From contig DATABS010000091.1 of assembly GCA_036259475.1 (NCBI GenBank), forward strand, positions 1 through 32,099: 32,099 nt of DNA. Direction: 5' to 3'. The stretch is from ZC4RG17 sp036259475. Lineage in GTDB: Bacteria > Actinomycetota > Acidimicrobiia > Spongiisociales > ZC4RG35. The translations under genes and the position numbers were made by a program. Shown here one piece after another: positions 6,149-13,915 of this stretch (positions within the stretch are counted from its first letter, which is position 1; each line of letters opens with the position of its first letter). The notes beneath the pieces are model-generated. The model was given only the letters and a program-made list of their open reading frames with translations. It had not been told where the DNA came from and did not search any database.

Positions 6149-7447
6149 ATGCCGAAGTTGCGCAGCAATCGCGTGGTCCTTCCCGAGGGCGAGCGCCCCG
6201 CCACCATCCGATACGAGGACGGCAGGATCGTCGACGTCGGCGACGGCCCCGCCGACCACGATTTCGGTGACTTCGTGATACTTCCGGGGCTGGTCGATTG
6301 CCACGTCCATGTCAACGAGCCAGGGCGGACCGAGTGGGAGGGGTTCGCCACGGCCAGCGCCGCCGCTCTGGCCGGCGGGACAACCACGTTGGTGGATATG
6401 CCGCTCAACTCGATCCCTCCAACGGTCGATGTCGCGGCTCTCGAGGAGAAGCGGGCCGCCGCCCGAACCCAGGTCCACGCCGATGTGGCGTTCTGGGCCG
6501 GGATCATCCCCGACTCGACCCCGAACGTCGCGGGACTGGTCGAGGCCGGAGTCTGTGGCTTCAAGGTGTTCACCGTCGATTCGGGTGTAGAGGAGTTTCC
6601 GCCTCTCTCGCCGCCATTGCTCGCCAGAGCGGCCGGGAAGGTGGCCTCCACCGGCGTTCCGTTGCTGGTCCACGCCGAAGAGCCATCCCACTTGCGCGAG
6701 CCGAGCGGGGATCCCCGTGCCTACGTCACGTATCTCGTGAGCCGGCCGGCCATTGCGGAGGCCGTCGCCATCGACACGGTCGCCGACCTGGTTAGAAGCC
6801 GTGGTGTCCAAGCCCACATCCTGCACGTGGCTGGTGCCGAGGCTGTCGCTGCCGTCGACCGCTCGGCGGGAGCTTTGAGTGCCGAGACCTGCCCTCACTA
6901 CCTGACATTCGACGCCGCTTCCATCCCCGAGGGAGCCACCGCCTTCAAATGCGCCCCGCCCATCCGTACGGCCGAGGACCGGGAGAGCTTGTGGGAGGCT
7001 CTGGCGAGCGGGGTCCTCAACATGGTGGTGTCCGATCATTCTCCGGCACCACCGGAGGTGAAGGAGTTGGACAGCGGCAATTTTCTCCGCGCCTGGGGTG
7101 GTATCGCGTCACTCGAACTGCGCCTTCCCGCCACCTGGCACGGTGCTCACCTTCGGGGTTTCGGGACGTCGGAGCTGGCTCTGTGGCTGGCGTCCGCCCC
7201 GTCCGATCTGGCGGGCCTCACCCACCGCAAAGGACGAATCGCCGAAGGGATGGACGCTGACTTCGTAGTGTTCGATCCCGACGGGGAAACCCACGTCGAA
7301 GCACGTCGGCTGCGTCAGCGCCATCCGGTCACCCCATATGATGGGATGCGGCTCAGGGGAGCGGTCGTCGCCACGTTCCTGCGCGGCACACGGAACGACG
7401 ATGTCTTCTCAGAACCCCGGGGTGAGCTATTGCGAAGAGGAGCCTGA
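6149..7447 (+). CDS. allB: Allantoinase
   Basis: This 432-residue cyclic amidohydrolase opens the hydantoin ring of allantoin to give allantoate. The binuclear metal site is complete: H52 and H54 in CHVHVNEPGRTEWEGF (the NEPGRTEWEGF extension is typical of allantoinase rather than dihydropyrimidinase), the lysine expected to be carbamylated, K139, in GFKVF, H175 in LLVHAEE, H226 in HILHV and D296 in VVSDHSP. The C-terminal LTHRKGRIAEGMDADFVVFDP is the usual end of the barrel plus beta domain. The gene has no Shine-Dalgarno and a TANNNT box just upstream, suggesting leaderless expression. It is the first gene of a three-gene operon: its stop lies 1 nt before the TTG start of the allantoicase-decarboxylase fusion. 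Confidence 0.95.
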   Translation: MPKLRSNRVVLPEGERPATIRYEDGRIVDVGDGPADHDFGDFVILPGLVDCHVHVNEPGRTEWEGFATASAAALAGGTTTLVDMPLNSIPPTVDVAALEEKRAAARTQVHADVAFWAGIIPDSTPNVAGLVEAGVCGFKVFTVDSGVEEFPPLSPPLLARAAGKVASTGVPLLVHAEEPSHLREPSGDPRAYVTYLVSRPAIAEAVAIDTVADLVRSRGVQAHILHVAGAEAVAAVDRSAGALSAETCPHYLTFDAASIPEGATAFKCAPPIRTAEDRESLWEALASGVLNMVVSDHSPAPPEVKELDSGNFLRAWGGIASLELRLPATWHGAHLRGFGTSELALWLASAPSDLAGLTHRKGRIAEGMDADFVVFDPDGETHVEARRLRQRHPVTPYDGMRLRGAVVATFLRGTRNDDVFSEPRGELLRRGA

Positions 7448-7448
7448 C

Positions 7449-8894
7449 TTGGTCGATCTGGCGTCGTCCCGCTACGGAGGCGAGGTCGTGTGGTGCAGCG
7501 ACGAGTTTTTCGCGGCCTCCGCCAATCTGGTGGCGCCGTCGGCACCGGTGTGGAGGGAGGAAGAGTTCACAGACCACGGCAAGTGGATGGACGGTTGGGA
7601 GACCCGGCGACGGCGGGACCAGGGTCACGACTCCTGCATCATCCGGCTCGGCCTGCCCGGCATCGTGAACCGCGTGACCGTCGACACGTCGCACTTCACC
7701 GGCAACTATCCCGAGAGCTTCTCTCTGGACGCGTGCGGCGTCCCGACGGAACGTTTGGACGAGGCGGAATGGGTCGAAGTCCTCCCCCGCACCCGGCTGG
7801 AGGGTGACCGGGTGGCGGTGTTCGAGGTCGGAGAGACTCATCGGGCAACTCATGTGAGGCTCAATATCTATCCCGACGGCGGGGTGGCCCGGCTGCGGGT
7901 AGACGGGGAGCCGATTCCGGCCATGGACCAGGTGTGCCCCGACGAGGGACTGATCGACCTGGCTCGGGCGACGCTCGGCGCGGTGTGCACTGAGGCGTCT
8001 GACGCCCACTTCTCCTCGCCCGCCAACCTGATCAGCCCCACGGATCCGGAAGGGATGTGGGACGGGTGGGAGACTGCTCGTCGCCGCGGGCCCGGACACG
8101 ATTGGGCCATCGTCGATCTCGGCTTGCCCGGGACGGTCCATCGGTTCGAAGTGGATACGCGCCACTTCAAGGGAAATGCTCCTGGCTGGGTCGACTTGGA
8201 CGTCGCCCGCCATGGGGCCGATTGGACACCGGCGTGCCAGCGGGTCTCGGTCGAGGCACACAGCGTCAACCGCATCGATCTGGCCCAGCCCGTCGAAGCC
8301 GACCGCGTGCGGCTCAACATCCATCCAGACGGCGGTGTCGCCCGACTACGCGTATGGGGTCGGCCCATTCCCGCCTCTGCGGCCAGGTTGCGGATCAGAT
8401 ATCTCGACTCGCTGTTCGACCAGGAGGCCGCGTCGTTCTTCTCGACCGCTTGCGCCTCGGGCGCATGGGTGGAGCGGATGATGGACCTGCGCCCTTTCGG
8501 TGAAGCCGCTGCCGTTCTCGACGCTGCCGACAGGGCGTTCGAAGGGCTCAGCGGCGATGATTGGCTGGAGGCGTTCGCGGCGCATCCCCGCATCGGAGAT
8601 CGGGCGGGCCGCCAGAGCCGGGCCGGTGAGGCGATGTCTCGTCACGAGCAGGCGGGCGTCGACCCCAACGACGCCGGTGAGCTGGACGATATGAACCGCC
8701 GGTACGAAGACAAGTTCGGCTTCACCTACATAGTCCGGGCGGCCGGTCGAAGCGGCCAGGAGATGCTGGAGCTGGCAAGGCAACGCCTCGACAACGACCG
8801 CCACACCGAAATCGAGGTAGCGGCCGGCCAACAGCGGGAGATAACCATGCTTCGGCTCCGTCGGATGCTGTGCCTCAGTCAGGAGGAAACATGA
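7449..8894 (+). CDS. Allantoicase fused to OHCU decarboxylase (bifunctional)
   Basis: A 481-residue two-part protein. Residues about 3-310 are allantoicase, which splits allantoate into ureidoglycolate and urea. It has the expected two similar jelly-roll repeats, each with a WDGWETxRRR-like motif (KWMDGWETRRRR about residues 45-56, MWDGWETARRRG about 203-214), a D-T-x-H-F motif and RLNIxPDGGVARLRV near its end. Residues about 313-478 are 2-oxo-4-hydroxy-4-carboxy-5-ureidoimidazoline decarboxylase, with the catalytic histidine H379 in HPRIGDR, E400 in SRHEQAG and the closing FGFTYIVRAAGRS. The TTG at 7449 was chosen: it follows the allB stop by 1 nt, has AGAGGAG at the right distance, and sits just before the conserved DLASSRYGG. 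An ATG at 7401 would overlap allB by 47 nt and lacks a ribosome binding site. The stop overlaps the urate oxidase ATG (ATGA). Confidence 0.92.
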   Translation: MVDLASSRYGGEVVWCSDEFFAASANLVAPSAPVWREEEFTDHGKWMDGWETRRRRDQGHDSCIIRLGLPGIVNRVTVDTSHFTGNYPESFSLDACGVPTERLDEAEWVEVLPRTRLEGDRVAVFEVGETHRATHVRLNIYPDGGVARLRVDGEPIPAMDQVCPDEGLIDLARATLGAVCTEASDAHFSSPANLISPTDPEGMWDGWETARRRGPGHDWAIVDLGLPGTVHRFEVDTRHFKGNAPGWVDLDVARHGADWTPACQRVSVEAHSVNRIDLAQPVEADRVRLNIHPDGGVARLRVWGRPIPASAARLRIRYLDSLFDQEAASFFSTACASGAWVERMMDLRPFGEAAAVLDAADRAFEGLSGDDWLEAFAAHPRIGDRAGRQSRAGEAMSRHEQAGVDPNDAGELDDMNRRYEDKFGFTYIVRAAGRSGQEMLELARQRLDNDRHTEIEVAAGQQREITMLRLRRMLCLSQEET

Positions 8895-9709
8895 CGCGTC
8901 TCGGCGACAATTCATGGGGCAAGTCGGCAGTACGGCTCTCGAAAGTCCGCCGCGGCCAGGAGTCACATGATTTTCATGACCTTTCTGTTCAGGTTCTGCT
9001 CACAGGCGACGTGGATGCGGCTTTCGTCCAGGGCGACAACGCAAGGGTTCTCCCAACGGACACCATGCGCAACACGGTGTATGCGCTCGCCCAGGAGCAT
9101 CTGAACGACGACATCGAGGCTTTTGCCGGAAGGCTCGCCGACCATTTCGTGGCCAAGGAAGGGATCGACTCGGCGACAGTCTCGATGAACCAGCGACGCT
9201 GGCAGCGGGTGGGGCCGACAGGGTTCATCGGAGGCTCGAGTGAAACCAGGGCCGCCCGAGTCGAGAGGAACAGTGAGGGGTCGACAACGTGGGGCGGGAT
9301 CGACGGACTGGTCGTCCTCAAGACGACCGACTCGGCGTTCGCCGGCTATCCGAAGGACGAGTACACGATTCTCCCGGAGACGGATGAGCGCCTGCTGGCG
9401 ACGAGCGTGACGGCCGAGTGGCGTTACGCGTCGGTTCCCGTCGACACCACCGCCACCTGGGAGAGGCTACGCCAGGCCCTCGTCGACGGCTTCTTCACCG
9501 GTTGGTCGGCGTCCATCCAGCATCAAGGCTGGCAGATGGGAGAGGCAGCCCTGGCGGCGGTCCCGGAGATCGAGGAGATCGCCTTCCGGCTCCCCAACCA
9601 GCATCACATCAGCTTCGCCCTCGATCGCTTCGGGATGACCGACGAGGGGACCGTGTTCCAGCCCACCTCCGAGCCCTACGGCGACATCCGCTTCACAGTC
9701 AGGCGGTGA
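8891..9709 (+). CDS. Urate oxidase (cofactor-free uricase)
   Basis: This 272-residue enzyme oxidises urate to 5-hydroxyisourate with O2, releasing H2O2. The catalytic residues are in place: K11 in WGKSAVRL, T56 in LPTDTMRNTVY, and N236/H238 in LPNQHHISFAL (canonical form N-x-H). TGWSASIQHQ is the active-site loop with the substrate-binding glutamine. ATG 8891 has a near-ideal AGGAGG 5 nt upstream and overlaps the previous stop by 4 nt (ATGA), so it is translationally coupled to the fusion enzyme that carries the decarboxylase acting two steps later. The intervening 5-hydroxyisourate hydrolase (transthyretin-like) is not encoded next to it, as it often is elsewhere. This is the last gene of the allB operon, followed by a GGGGG/CCCCC hairpin. 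Confidence 0.95.
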   Translation: MTRLGDNSWGKSAVRLSKVRRGQESHDFHDLSVQVLLTGDVDAAFVQGDNARVLPTDTMRNTVYALAQEHLNDDIEAFAGRLADHFVAKEGIDSATVSMNQRRWQRVGPTGFIGGSSETRAARVERNSEGSTTWGGIDGLVVLKTTDSAFAGYPKDEYTILPETDERLLATSVTAEWRYASVPVDTTATWERLRQALVDGFFTGWSASIQHQGWQMGEAALAAVPEIEEIAFRLPNQHHISFALDRFGMTDEGTVFQPTSEPYGDIRFTVRR

Positions 9710-9714
9710 ATTTC

Positions 9715-9728
9715 GGGGGTACTCCCCC
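9715..9728 (+). terminator. Hairpin after the allB operon
   Basis: GGGGG (9715-9719) and CCCCC (9724-9728) close a TACT tetraloop, 5 nt after the urate oxidase stop. No T-tract follows. The rest of the 180-bp convergent gap (9710-9889) holds a weak CCGTG/CACGG pair near 9775-9795, an AACCC-T-GGGTT inverted repeat at 9848-9858, and a short GTCGGAA-type repeat at its right end. No further gene is visible in the gap. Confidence 0.5.
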
Positions 9729-9877
9729 CACACCCCCCAACGGCTACGGGATCTAGGTGGTTCGTGGTCGGGGCCGTGCGCCGAACGGTCACGGCGAGTT
9801 GCGGCCTGTCTGTCCTGTTTCTGGTGGTGTCGCTATGCGGGGTCTAGAACCCTGGGTTTGCCAGCGCGCCCCGTCCT

Positions 9878-9891
9878 CCGACTTTCCGACT
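9878..9891. repeat. Short CCGACTT-type repeat at the DUF6986 stop codon
   Basis: The 14-bp sequence CCGACTTTCCGACT overlaps the end of the DUF6986 gene. Read on the gene strand, GTCGGAAAGTCGG directly follows the TAG. It is a near-match to the tandem repeat after purS at 26522-26541, which is also placed at a stop codon. Confidence 0.4.
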
Positions 9892-11170
9892 ATCTCCGTG
9901 CTTCGAGGATGAGCAGGAACGACCTCGTCTCCAGTTCTTCCACCGTCAGGCCGGTCCGGTCGAGTGCTTCCTCGGCGGTGATGGCTCTGCAGTTGATCGC
10001 TCGCAAAAAATAGTTGAGCAGGCCCTGTCCGGTGGCGGCATCGTCGAAGACTTCGCCCACCAGGGTTGCCTGGGCTGCCTGATCGACGAAGGTGGACAGC
10101 CGCTCGCCGGCCTTGTCGAGGCCTTCCATGAAGAACGAGTAGATGGCGGCGTAGCGGGTGGGGAGCTGCGCCGGGTGCAGGTCCCAACCCTGATACAGCC
10201 CATGCATCAATGAGTGACGGATGTGGCTGTAGTGGAGGCGCCACGCGCCATGAACCGTCTGGCGATCACCCACCGGCATGACGTTGGTGGCGCCGTCCGA
10301 CAACCAGATACCGGTGCCCGCCAGACTGACCTGCATGACGTTGCGGGCGAAGTCGCACGCCGGGTGGGTCATCGACTGGTGGGCGGCGGTGATGTTCATG
10401 GAGGCGGTGTAGTCGTAGGTCCCGAAATGCACGCCCCGGACCCTCTGCTGGCCTCCCTGTACGTAACGGCGGGCGCCGACCGTGCCGTCGCGGTCGATCA
10501 CCATCTGCGGCGTCTCCAGCATCAACTCGATCGGCATCCGTTCGATCCCGAGCTTGGTCTCGATCTCGGCCAGGGCTTCATCGAGCACCATGACCTGTTC
10601 CACGTCCTGAATCTTCGGCAGCGTCACGACGAAGTTGGCGGGAAGGGCGCCCGCTTGCTCCACCAGGGAGCTCACGAAGAGCTCGAGGGTGCGGATGGAG
10701 CGCCGACCCAGCTCACCGCTCAACGGCTTGATGCGGATACCGAGAAACGGCGGCAGCGTCCCGGCTTCCATCCCGGCGGAGACTTCCGCCGCCGCCGAGA
10801 CGGCATCGCCGTCTTCTTCCTCGTCTGGCCGGTTGCCGTATCCGTCCTCGAAGTCGAGCCGGAAGTCTTCCACCGGCTCGCGCTCCAGCTTGTCTCTCAC
10901 CCGTTCATACACCTGCTCGGCCAGTCCAACCGGCACCAAGCCGACGGCGTCGGCCAATGTGCGGGGATCGCCGGCGTGTTCGTCGAGCGCCCGGCGCGCC
11001 AGCTCTCCCAACCTGGAGGCGGTATTCGCCTTGAAGAGGTGGGCTCCGCCGTAGACCGTATGGACGGGTTGGCGATCGGCTCCTTCGCCCGGATAGGCGT
11101 GGGTGACTCGGACCGAGGCCGCCTCCAGCCGGTCGAGCCAGGCTTGCATCGACTCCTGGTTGATGTTCAA
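9890..11170 (-). CDS. DUF6986 family, CitE/HpcH-like TIM-barrel enzyme
   Basis: A 426-residue protein resembling the HpcH/HpaI aldolase and citrate lyase beta superfamily, members of which make or break C-C bonds next to a carboxylate with a divalent metal. Superfamily signs are DFRLDFEDGYG (about 102-112), the arginine R146 in LGIRIKPL, the metal-binding E219 in IELMLETPQ and D253 in VHFGTYDYTA. It is larger than CitE (about 300 residues) and has an extra C-terminal helical part. The exact reaction is not known to me. From its place among allantoin-degrading genes, a glyoxylate-using condensation is a fair inference. The start is TTG 11170 with AGGAGGG upstream; an ATG at 11149 with AGGAG is an alternative. 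It is convergent with urate oxidase and divergent from 8-oxoguanine deaminase. Confidence 0.8.
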   Translation of the reverse strand: MNINQESMQAWLDRLEAASVRVTHAYPGEGADRQPVHTVYGGAHLFKANTASRLGELARRALDEHAGDPRTLADAVGLVPVGLAEQVYERVRDKLEREPVEDFRLDFEDGYGNRPDEEEDGDAVSAAAEVSAGMEAGTLPPFLGIRIKPLSGELGRRSIRTLELFVSSLVEQAGALPANFVVTLPKIQDVEQVMVLDEALAEIETKLGIERMPIELMLETPQMVIDRDGTVGARRYVQGGQQRVRGVHFGTYDYTASMNITAAHQSMTHPACDFARNVMQVSLAGTGIWLSDGATNVMPVGDRQTVHGAWRLHYSHIRHSLMHGLYQGWDLHPAQLPTRYAAIYSFFMEGLDKAGERLSTFVDQAAQATLVGEVFDDAATGQGLLNYFLRAINCRAITAEEALDRTGLTVEELETRSFLLILEARR

Positions 11171-11193
11171 TGAACCCTCCTGTGGACGGTCAG

Positions 11194-11214
11194 ATCCTAG
11201 GAGGGCGGTACGGT
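11194..11214. promoter_or_regulatory. Back-to-back -10 elements for the DUF6986 and 8-oxoguanine deaminase genes
   Basis: On the minus strand, TAGGAT (complement of 11194-11199) would start a roughly 15-nt leader carrying the AGGAGGG site of the DUF6986 gene. On the plus strand, TACGGT (11209-11214) ends 9 nt before the deaminase ATG, a leaderless arrangement. The start codons are only 53 bp apart, so the two promoters must overlap. Confidence 0.4.
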
Positions 11215-11223
11215 GCGGGTCTG

Positions 11224-12582
11224 ATGGCCACCCTGCTCCTCCGGCACGCCGCTCTCATCGCGACGATGGACGGCGACGAGATCCCCGACGGCGCCCTCCA
11301 TGTCCGCGACGGTTGGATAGAAGCGGTGGGGCCGACGGCGGACCTCCCTGACACCGCCGACGAAGTCGTGGATCTGTCGGGCCATGTCGTCCTCCCAGGC
11401 CTCGTCAACACCCACCACCACCTCTACCAGACGCTGACGAGGGTCCTCCCCGGCGCCCAGGACGCTTCGCTCTTCGACTGGCTGCGGACGCTGTACCCGG
11501 TGTGGGCCCGAATGACGCCCGACCACGTCCGTGTGTCTACCACCCTCGGCCTGGCCGAACTTGCGTTGAGCGGGTGCACCACTGCGTTCGATCATCAGTA
11601 CCTCTGGCCCAACGGGTCCAGGGTCGACGATCAGGTGGAGGGCGCTGGCCCTGTCGGCATCCGATTCCACGTCTCACGGGGTTCCATGAGCCTGGGAGAA
11701 TCCGACGGCGGTCTGCCGCCCGACTCGGTGGTCGAGGAGCAGGACGTGATCCTGGAGGACACCCGTCGGGTGGTGGACGAGTACCACGACCCGTTGCGGG
11801 GGTCGATGCTCAGGGTCGTGTCGGCCCCGTGCTCGCCGTTCACGGTCAGCCCGGAGCTGATGGGAGCCTCGGCTGAGCTGGCGCGGGAACTCAGTGTGCC
11901 ACTCCATACTCACCTGGCCGAGACGGCCGAAGAAGAGGCCTTTTGCCTGGAGCGCTTCGGAGCGCGACCGGTCGAGTACGTCTCCGGCCTCGGCTGGGAG
12001 GGAGGCGACGTCTGGTACGCCCATGCCGTCCATGTGGCGGCGGAGGAAATCGCAGAGATGGCGGCCGCCGGGACCGGCGTGGCGCATTGTCCGACGTCGA
12101 ACATGCGCCTGGCGTCGGGCATCGCCCCGGTGGCGGCCTACGCGGAAGCCGGCGTGCCGGTCGCGATCGGAGTCGACGGCTCCGCTTCCAACGACTCATC
12201 CCACATGCTCGCCGAGGTGCGCCAGGCGATGCTGCTCTCCCGTCTCGCTTCGGCGCCGGGAGTGGGCGGGGGCCGCCAGATGACGGCCCGCCAAGCGCTG
12301 GGACTGGCGACGGTCGCGGGAGCCGAGGTCCTCGGGAGGGATGACATCGGCCGGCTCACGCCCGGCCGGGCGGCCGACATCGTTGCGTTCGACCTCGATC
12401 GGGTGGAGTACGCCGGAGCGGTCCACGACCCACTCGCCGCCCTGGTCTTCTGCGCCCCGAGTCGGGTCGCCCACTCCTGGGTCGGGGGGCGCCGGGTGGT
12501 CGACAATGGCATCCTGTGCGGCGTCGAAGAAGGAGCTCTGGTGGCGGAACACAACCGCCTCGCCCGGGTTCTGACGGCTTAG
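11224..12582 (+). CDS. 8-oxoguanine deaminase (amidohydrolase superfamily)
   Basis: A 452-residue metal-dependent deaminase of the TrzN/AtzB/guanine-deaminase-like group. The signature NTHHHLYQTLTRVLPGAQ followed by DASLFDWLRTLYPVW is characteristic of the 8-oxoguanine deaminase branch, which converts 8-oxoguanine to urate and ammonia. Metal and catalytic residues are H64 and H66, H230 and E233 in LHTHLAET, H267 in YAHAVH, and D318 in IGVDGSASNDSS. ATG 11224 aligns with the family's MATLL opening; an in-frame ATG at 11170 would add 18 residues. No Shine-Dalgarno sits at proper spacing, and a TACGGT box 9 nt upstream suggests leaderless expression. Its product urate feeds urate oxidase directly. 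Activity on guanine or other aminopurines is possible; no separate guanine deaminase is present in the window. Confidence 0.88.
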   Translation: MATLLLRHAALIATMDGDEIPDGALHVRDGWIEAVGPTADLPDTADEVVDLSGHVVLPGLVNTHHHLYQTLTRVLPGAQDASLFDWLRTLYPVWARMTPDHVRVSTTLGLAELALSGCTTAFDHQYLWPNGSRVDDQVEGAGPVGIRFHVSRGSMSLGESDGGLPPDSVVEEQDVILEDTRRVVDEYHDPLRGSMLRVVSAPCSPFTVSPELMGASAELARELSVPLHTHLAETAEEEAFCLERFGARPVEYVSGLGWEGGDVWYAHAVHVAAEEIAEMAAAGTGVAHCPTSNMRLASGIAPVAAYAEAGVPVAIGVDGSASNDSSHMLAEVRQAMLLSRLASAPGVGGGRQMTARQALGLATVAGAEVLGRDDIGRLTPGRAADIVAFDLDRVEYAGAVHDPLAALVFCAPSRVAHSWVGGRRVVDNGILCGVEEGALVAEHNRLARVLTA

Positions 12583-12594
12583 GACCGGCGGATG

Positions 12595-12624
12595 CGCCAG
12601 CCTGGCGGCTCCGGTTTCGGAGCC
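12595..12624. promoter_or_regulatory. Inverted repeat and hairpin between the 8-oxoguanine deaminase and xanthine dehydrogenase genes
   Basis: CGCCAG (12595-12600) and CTGGCG (12602-12607) form a 13-bp inverted repeat around a single C, like an operator. Sharing its last base, GGCTCCG (12607-12613) and CGGAGCC (12618-12624) form a perfect 7-bp stem with a GTTT tetraloop. The hairpin could terminate the deaminase transcript, whose stop is 24 nt before it. The first repeat would lie just upstream of the -35 position of the next promoter. Confidence 0.5.
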
Positions 12625-12632
12625 AGTCCCGT

Positions 12633-12638
12633 TAGATT
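12633..12638 (+). promoter_or_regulatory. Proposed -10 element for the leaderless xanthine dehydrogenase operon
   Basis: TAGATT fits TANNNT and ends 9 nt before the ATG at 12648. The start codon has no Shine-Dalgarno. The preceding hairpin suggests that this operon has its own promoter instead of reading through from the deaminase. Confidence 0.4.
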
Positions 12639-12647
12639 CCCGGCACG

Positions 12648-13454
12648 ATGGATGTGGCGTATCCGACCGACGTCGCCGAGGCCGTGGCCGCTCTCGCCGA
12701 CGGGATGACTCCTCTCGGCGGGGGCACCGACCTGATGGTGGAGGTCAATTTCGGCCATTCCCGCCCCGAACAGGTAGTTGCGTTGCGCCGTCTCACGGAA
12801 CTGAGTGAATGGGAAGGCAACCGGATCGGTGCCGCCGTCACCTGGCGTCGGATCGAACGTGACGGCCCGACCGCTCTGGCGCAGGCCGCCCGCACGGTCG
12901 GGTCGCCCCAGATCCGCAACGCCGGCACGATCGGAGGCAACGTCGGTACCGCCAGTCCCGCCGGCGACGGGCTCCCGTTCCTCGCCGCGGTCGACGCTCG
13001 GATCGAACTCACATCACCGGAAGGGACCAGAGTCGTGCCGTGGAACGAGTTCTTCACCGGGGTGAAACAGACATCGCGCCGCGGCGACGAACTGATCGCC
13101 GCCATCCTGCTCCCCGAGGAGCTTCCCGAACGGCATGAGTTCGGAAAGATCGGCGTGCGCAACGCGATGGTCATTGCCACCGTTTGCTGCGTCGTGACTC
13201 GCGGGTCAGACGGCACGACAACCGTGGGCCTGGGATCGGTCGCTCCGACGCCGATGAGGGCGCGTCGGGCCGAAGAGATGATCTCCGCCGAAGTCGACCC
13301 GTCCGATTCCGCCCTCGACGAGTTCGCCCGCCTCGTCTCGTCCGAGGTGACTCCCATCACCGACCACCGCTCCACCGAGGCTTACCGACGCCACGCCGCC
13401 GGCGTCCTCGCCCGCCGACTGCTCGAACGAACGATCCGTCGGGGGGTGGCATGA
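12648..13454 (+). CDS. xdhB: Xanthine dehydrogenase FAD-binding subunit
   Basis: This 268-residue subunit carries FAD and passes electrons from the 2Fe-2S centres to the final acceptor (NAD+ or another). It shows the two FAD-pyrophosphate motifs of the family, PLGGGTDLMVEVN near residues 23-35 and RNAGTIGGNVGTASPAGD near 90-107, followed by the CO-dehydrogenase flavoprotein C-terminal domain (KIGVRNAMVIATV onward). It begins MDVAYPTDVAEAVAAL, so ATG 12648 is natural. It is the first gene of a four-gene operon and its stop overlaps the 2Fe-2S subunit start by 4 nt (ATGA). Medium-size separate subunits, as here, are the usual bacterial three-gene form, in contrast to the single-chain eukaryotic enzyme. 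Confidence 0.93.
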   Translation: MDVAYPTDVAEAVAALADGMTPLGGGTDLMVEVNFGHSRPEQVVALRRLTELSEWEGNRIGAAVTWRRIERDGPTALAQAARTVGSPQIRNAGTIGGNVGTASPAGDGLPFLAAVDARIELTSPEGTRVVPWNEFFTGVKQTSRRGDELIAAILLPEELPERHEFGKIGVRNAMVIATVCCVVTRGSDGTTTVGLGSVAPTPMRARRAEEMISAEVDPSDSALDEFARLVSSEVTPITDHRSTEAYRRHAAGVLARRLLERTIRRGVA

Positions 13455-13915
13455 TCGTCAGCTTCCGCTTGAACGGCGCGGAGACCAGCTTTCGGGCGAA
13501 CCACCCGGTGAGCCTGCTCGACGTCCTCCGCGATGAGCTCGCTCTGCCCGGCTCGAAAAGCGCCTGTGAGCAGGGGGAGTGCGGGTCCTGTTCGGTAATC
13601 CTCGACGGTGAGCTCGTCTGCGCGTGCCTGGTCATGGCGGTCGACGTCGAGGGTTCCGATGTCACGACCGTCGAAGGAATCGCTCCGAGTGGAGGCCTGC
13701 ATCCCGTCCAGGAGTCGTTGAATCGGGCCGGCGGCGTTCAATGCGGATTCTGCACGCCGGGGTTCGTGGTGGCGGCGGCCGACCTGTTCGAGCGAAATCC
13801 TCGACCCTCGACGGCCGAGATCAAGGAAGCCCTTGCCGGCAACATCTGCCGATGCACCGGCTACGGCGCCATCGTCCGTGCCTTCGAGCGCCTCGCCGGT
13901 CGGGAGGCACCATGA
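13451..13915 (+). CDS. Xanthine dehydrogenase 2Fe-2S subunit
   Basis: This 154-residue iron-sulfur subunit transfers electrons from the molybdenum site to FAD. The plant-ferredoxin-type cluster is bound by C39, C44, C47 and C59 (pattern C-x4-C-x2-C-x11-C in CEQGECGSC and following). The second, helical-domain cluster is bound by C98, C101, C133 and C135 (CGFC and CRC, the latter in NICRCTGYG). All eight cysteines are present. ATG 13451 overlaps the FAD subunit stop by 4 nt, and its own stop overlaps the molybdenum subunit ATG by 4 nt, so the three subunits are translationally coupled. Naming in this family is inconsistent (XdhC, PucE), so no symbol is given. Confidence 0.95.
   Translation: MIVSFRLNGAETSFRANHPVSLLDVLRDELALPGSKSACEQGECGSCSVILDGELVCACLVMAVDVEGSDVTTVEGIAPSGGLHPVQESLNRAGGVQCGFCTPGFVVAAADLFERNPRPSTAEIKEALAGNICRCTGYGAIVRAFERLAGREAP

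Noticed and set aside
6071..7039. A 322-codon minus-strand frame opposite allB
   Set aside because: Antisense to the full allantoinase with all metal ligands, and no family resemblance.
7353..8324. A 323-codon minus-strand frame opposite the allantoicase
   Set aside because: Antisense to both allantoicase repeats; it only mirrors the repeated gene sequence.
10214..11173. A 319-codon plus-strand frame opposite the DUF6986 gene
   Set aside because: The minus strand carries the conserved LDFEDGYG and LMLETPQ motifs; the plus translation is His/Asp/Arg-rich noise.
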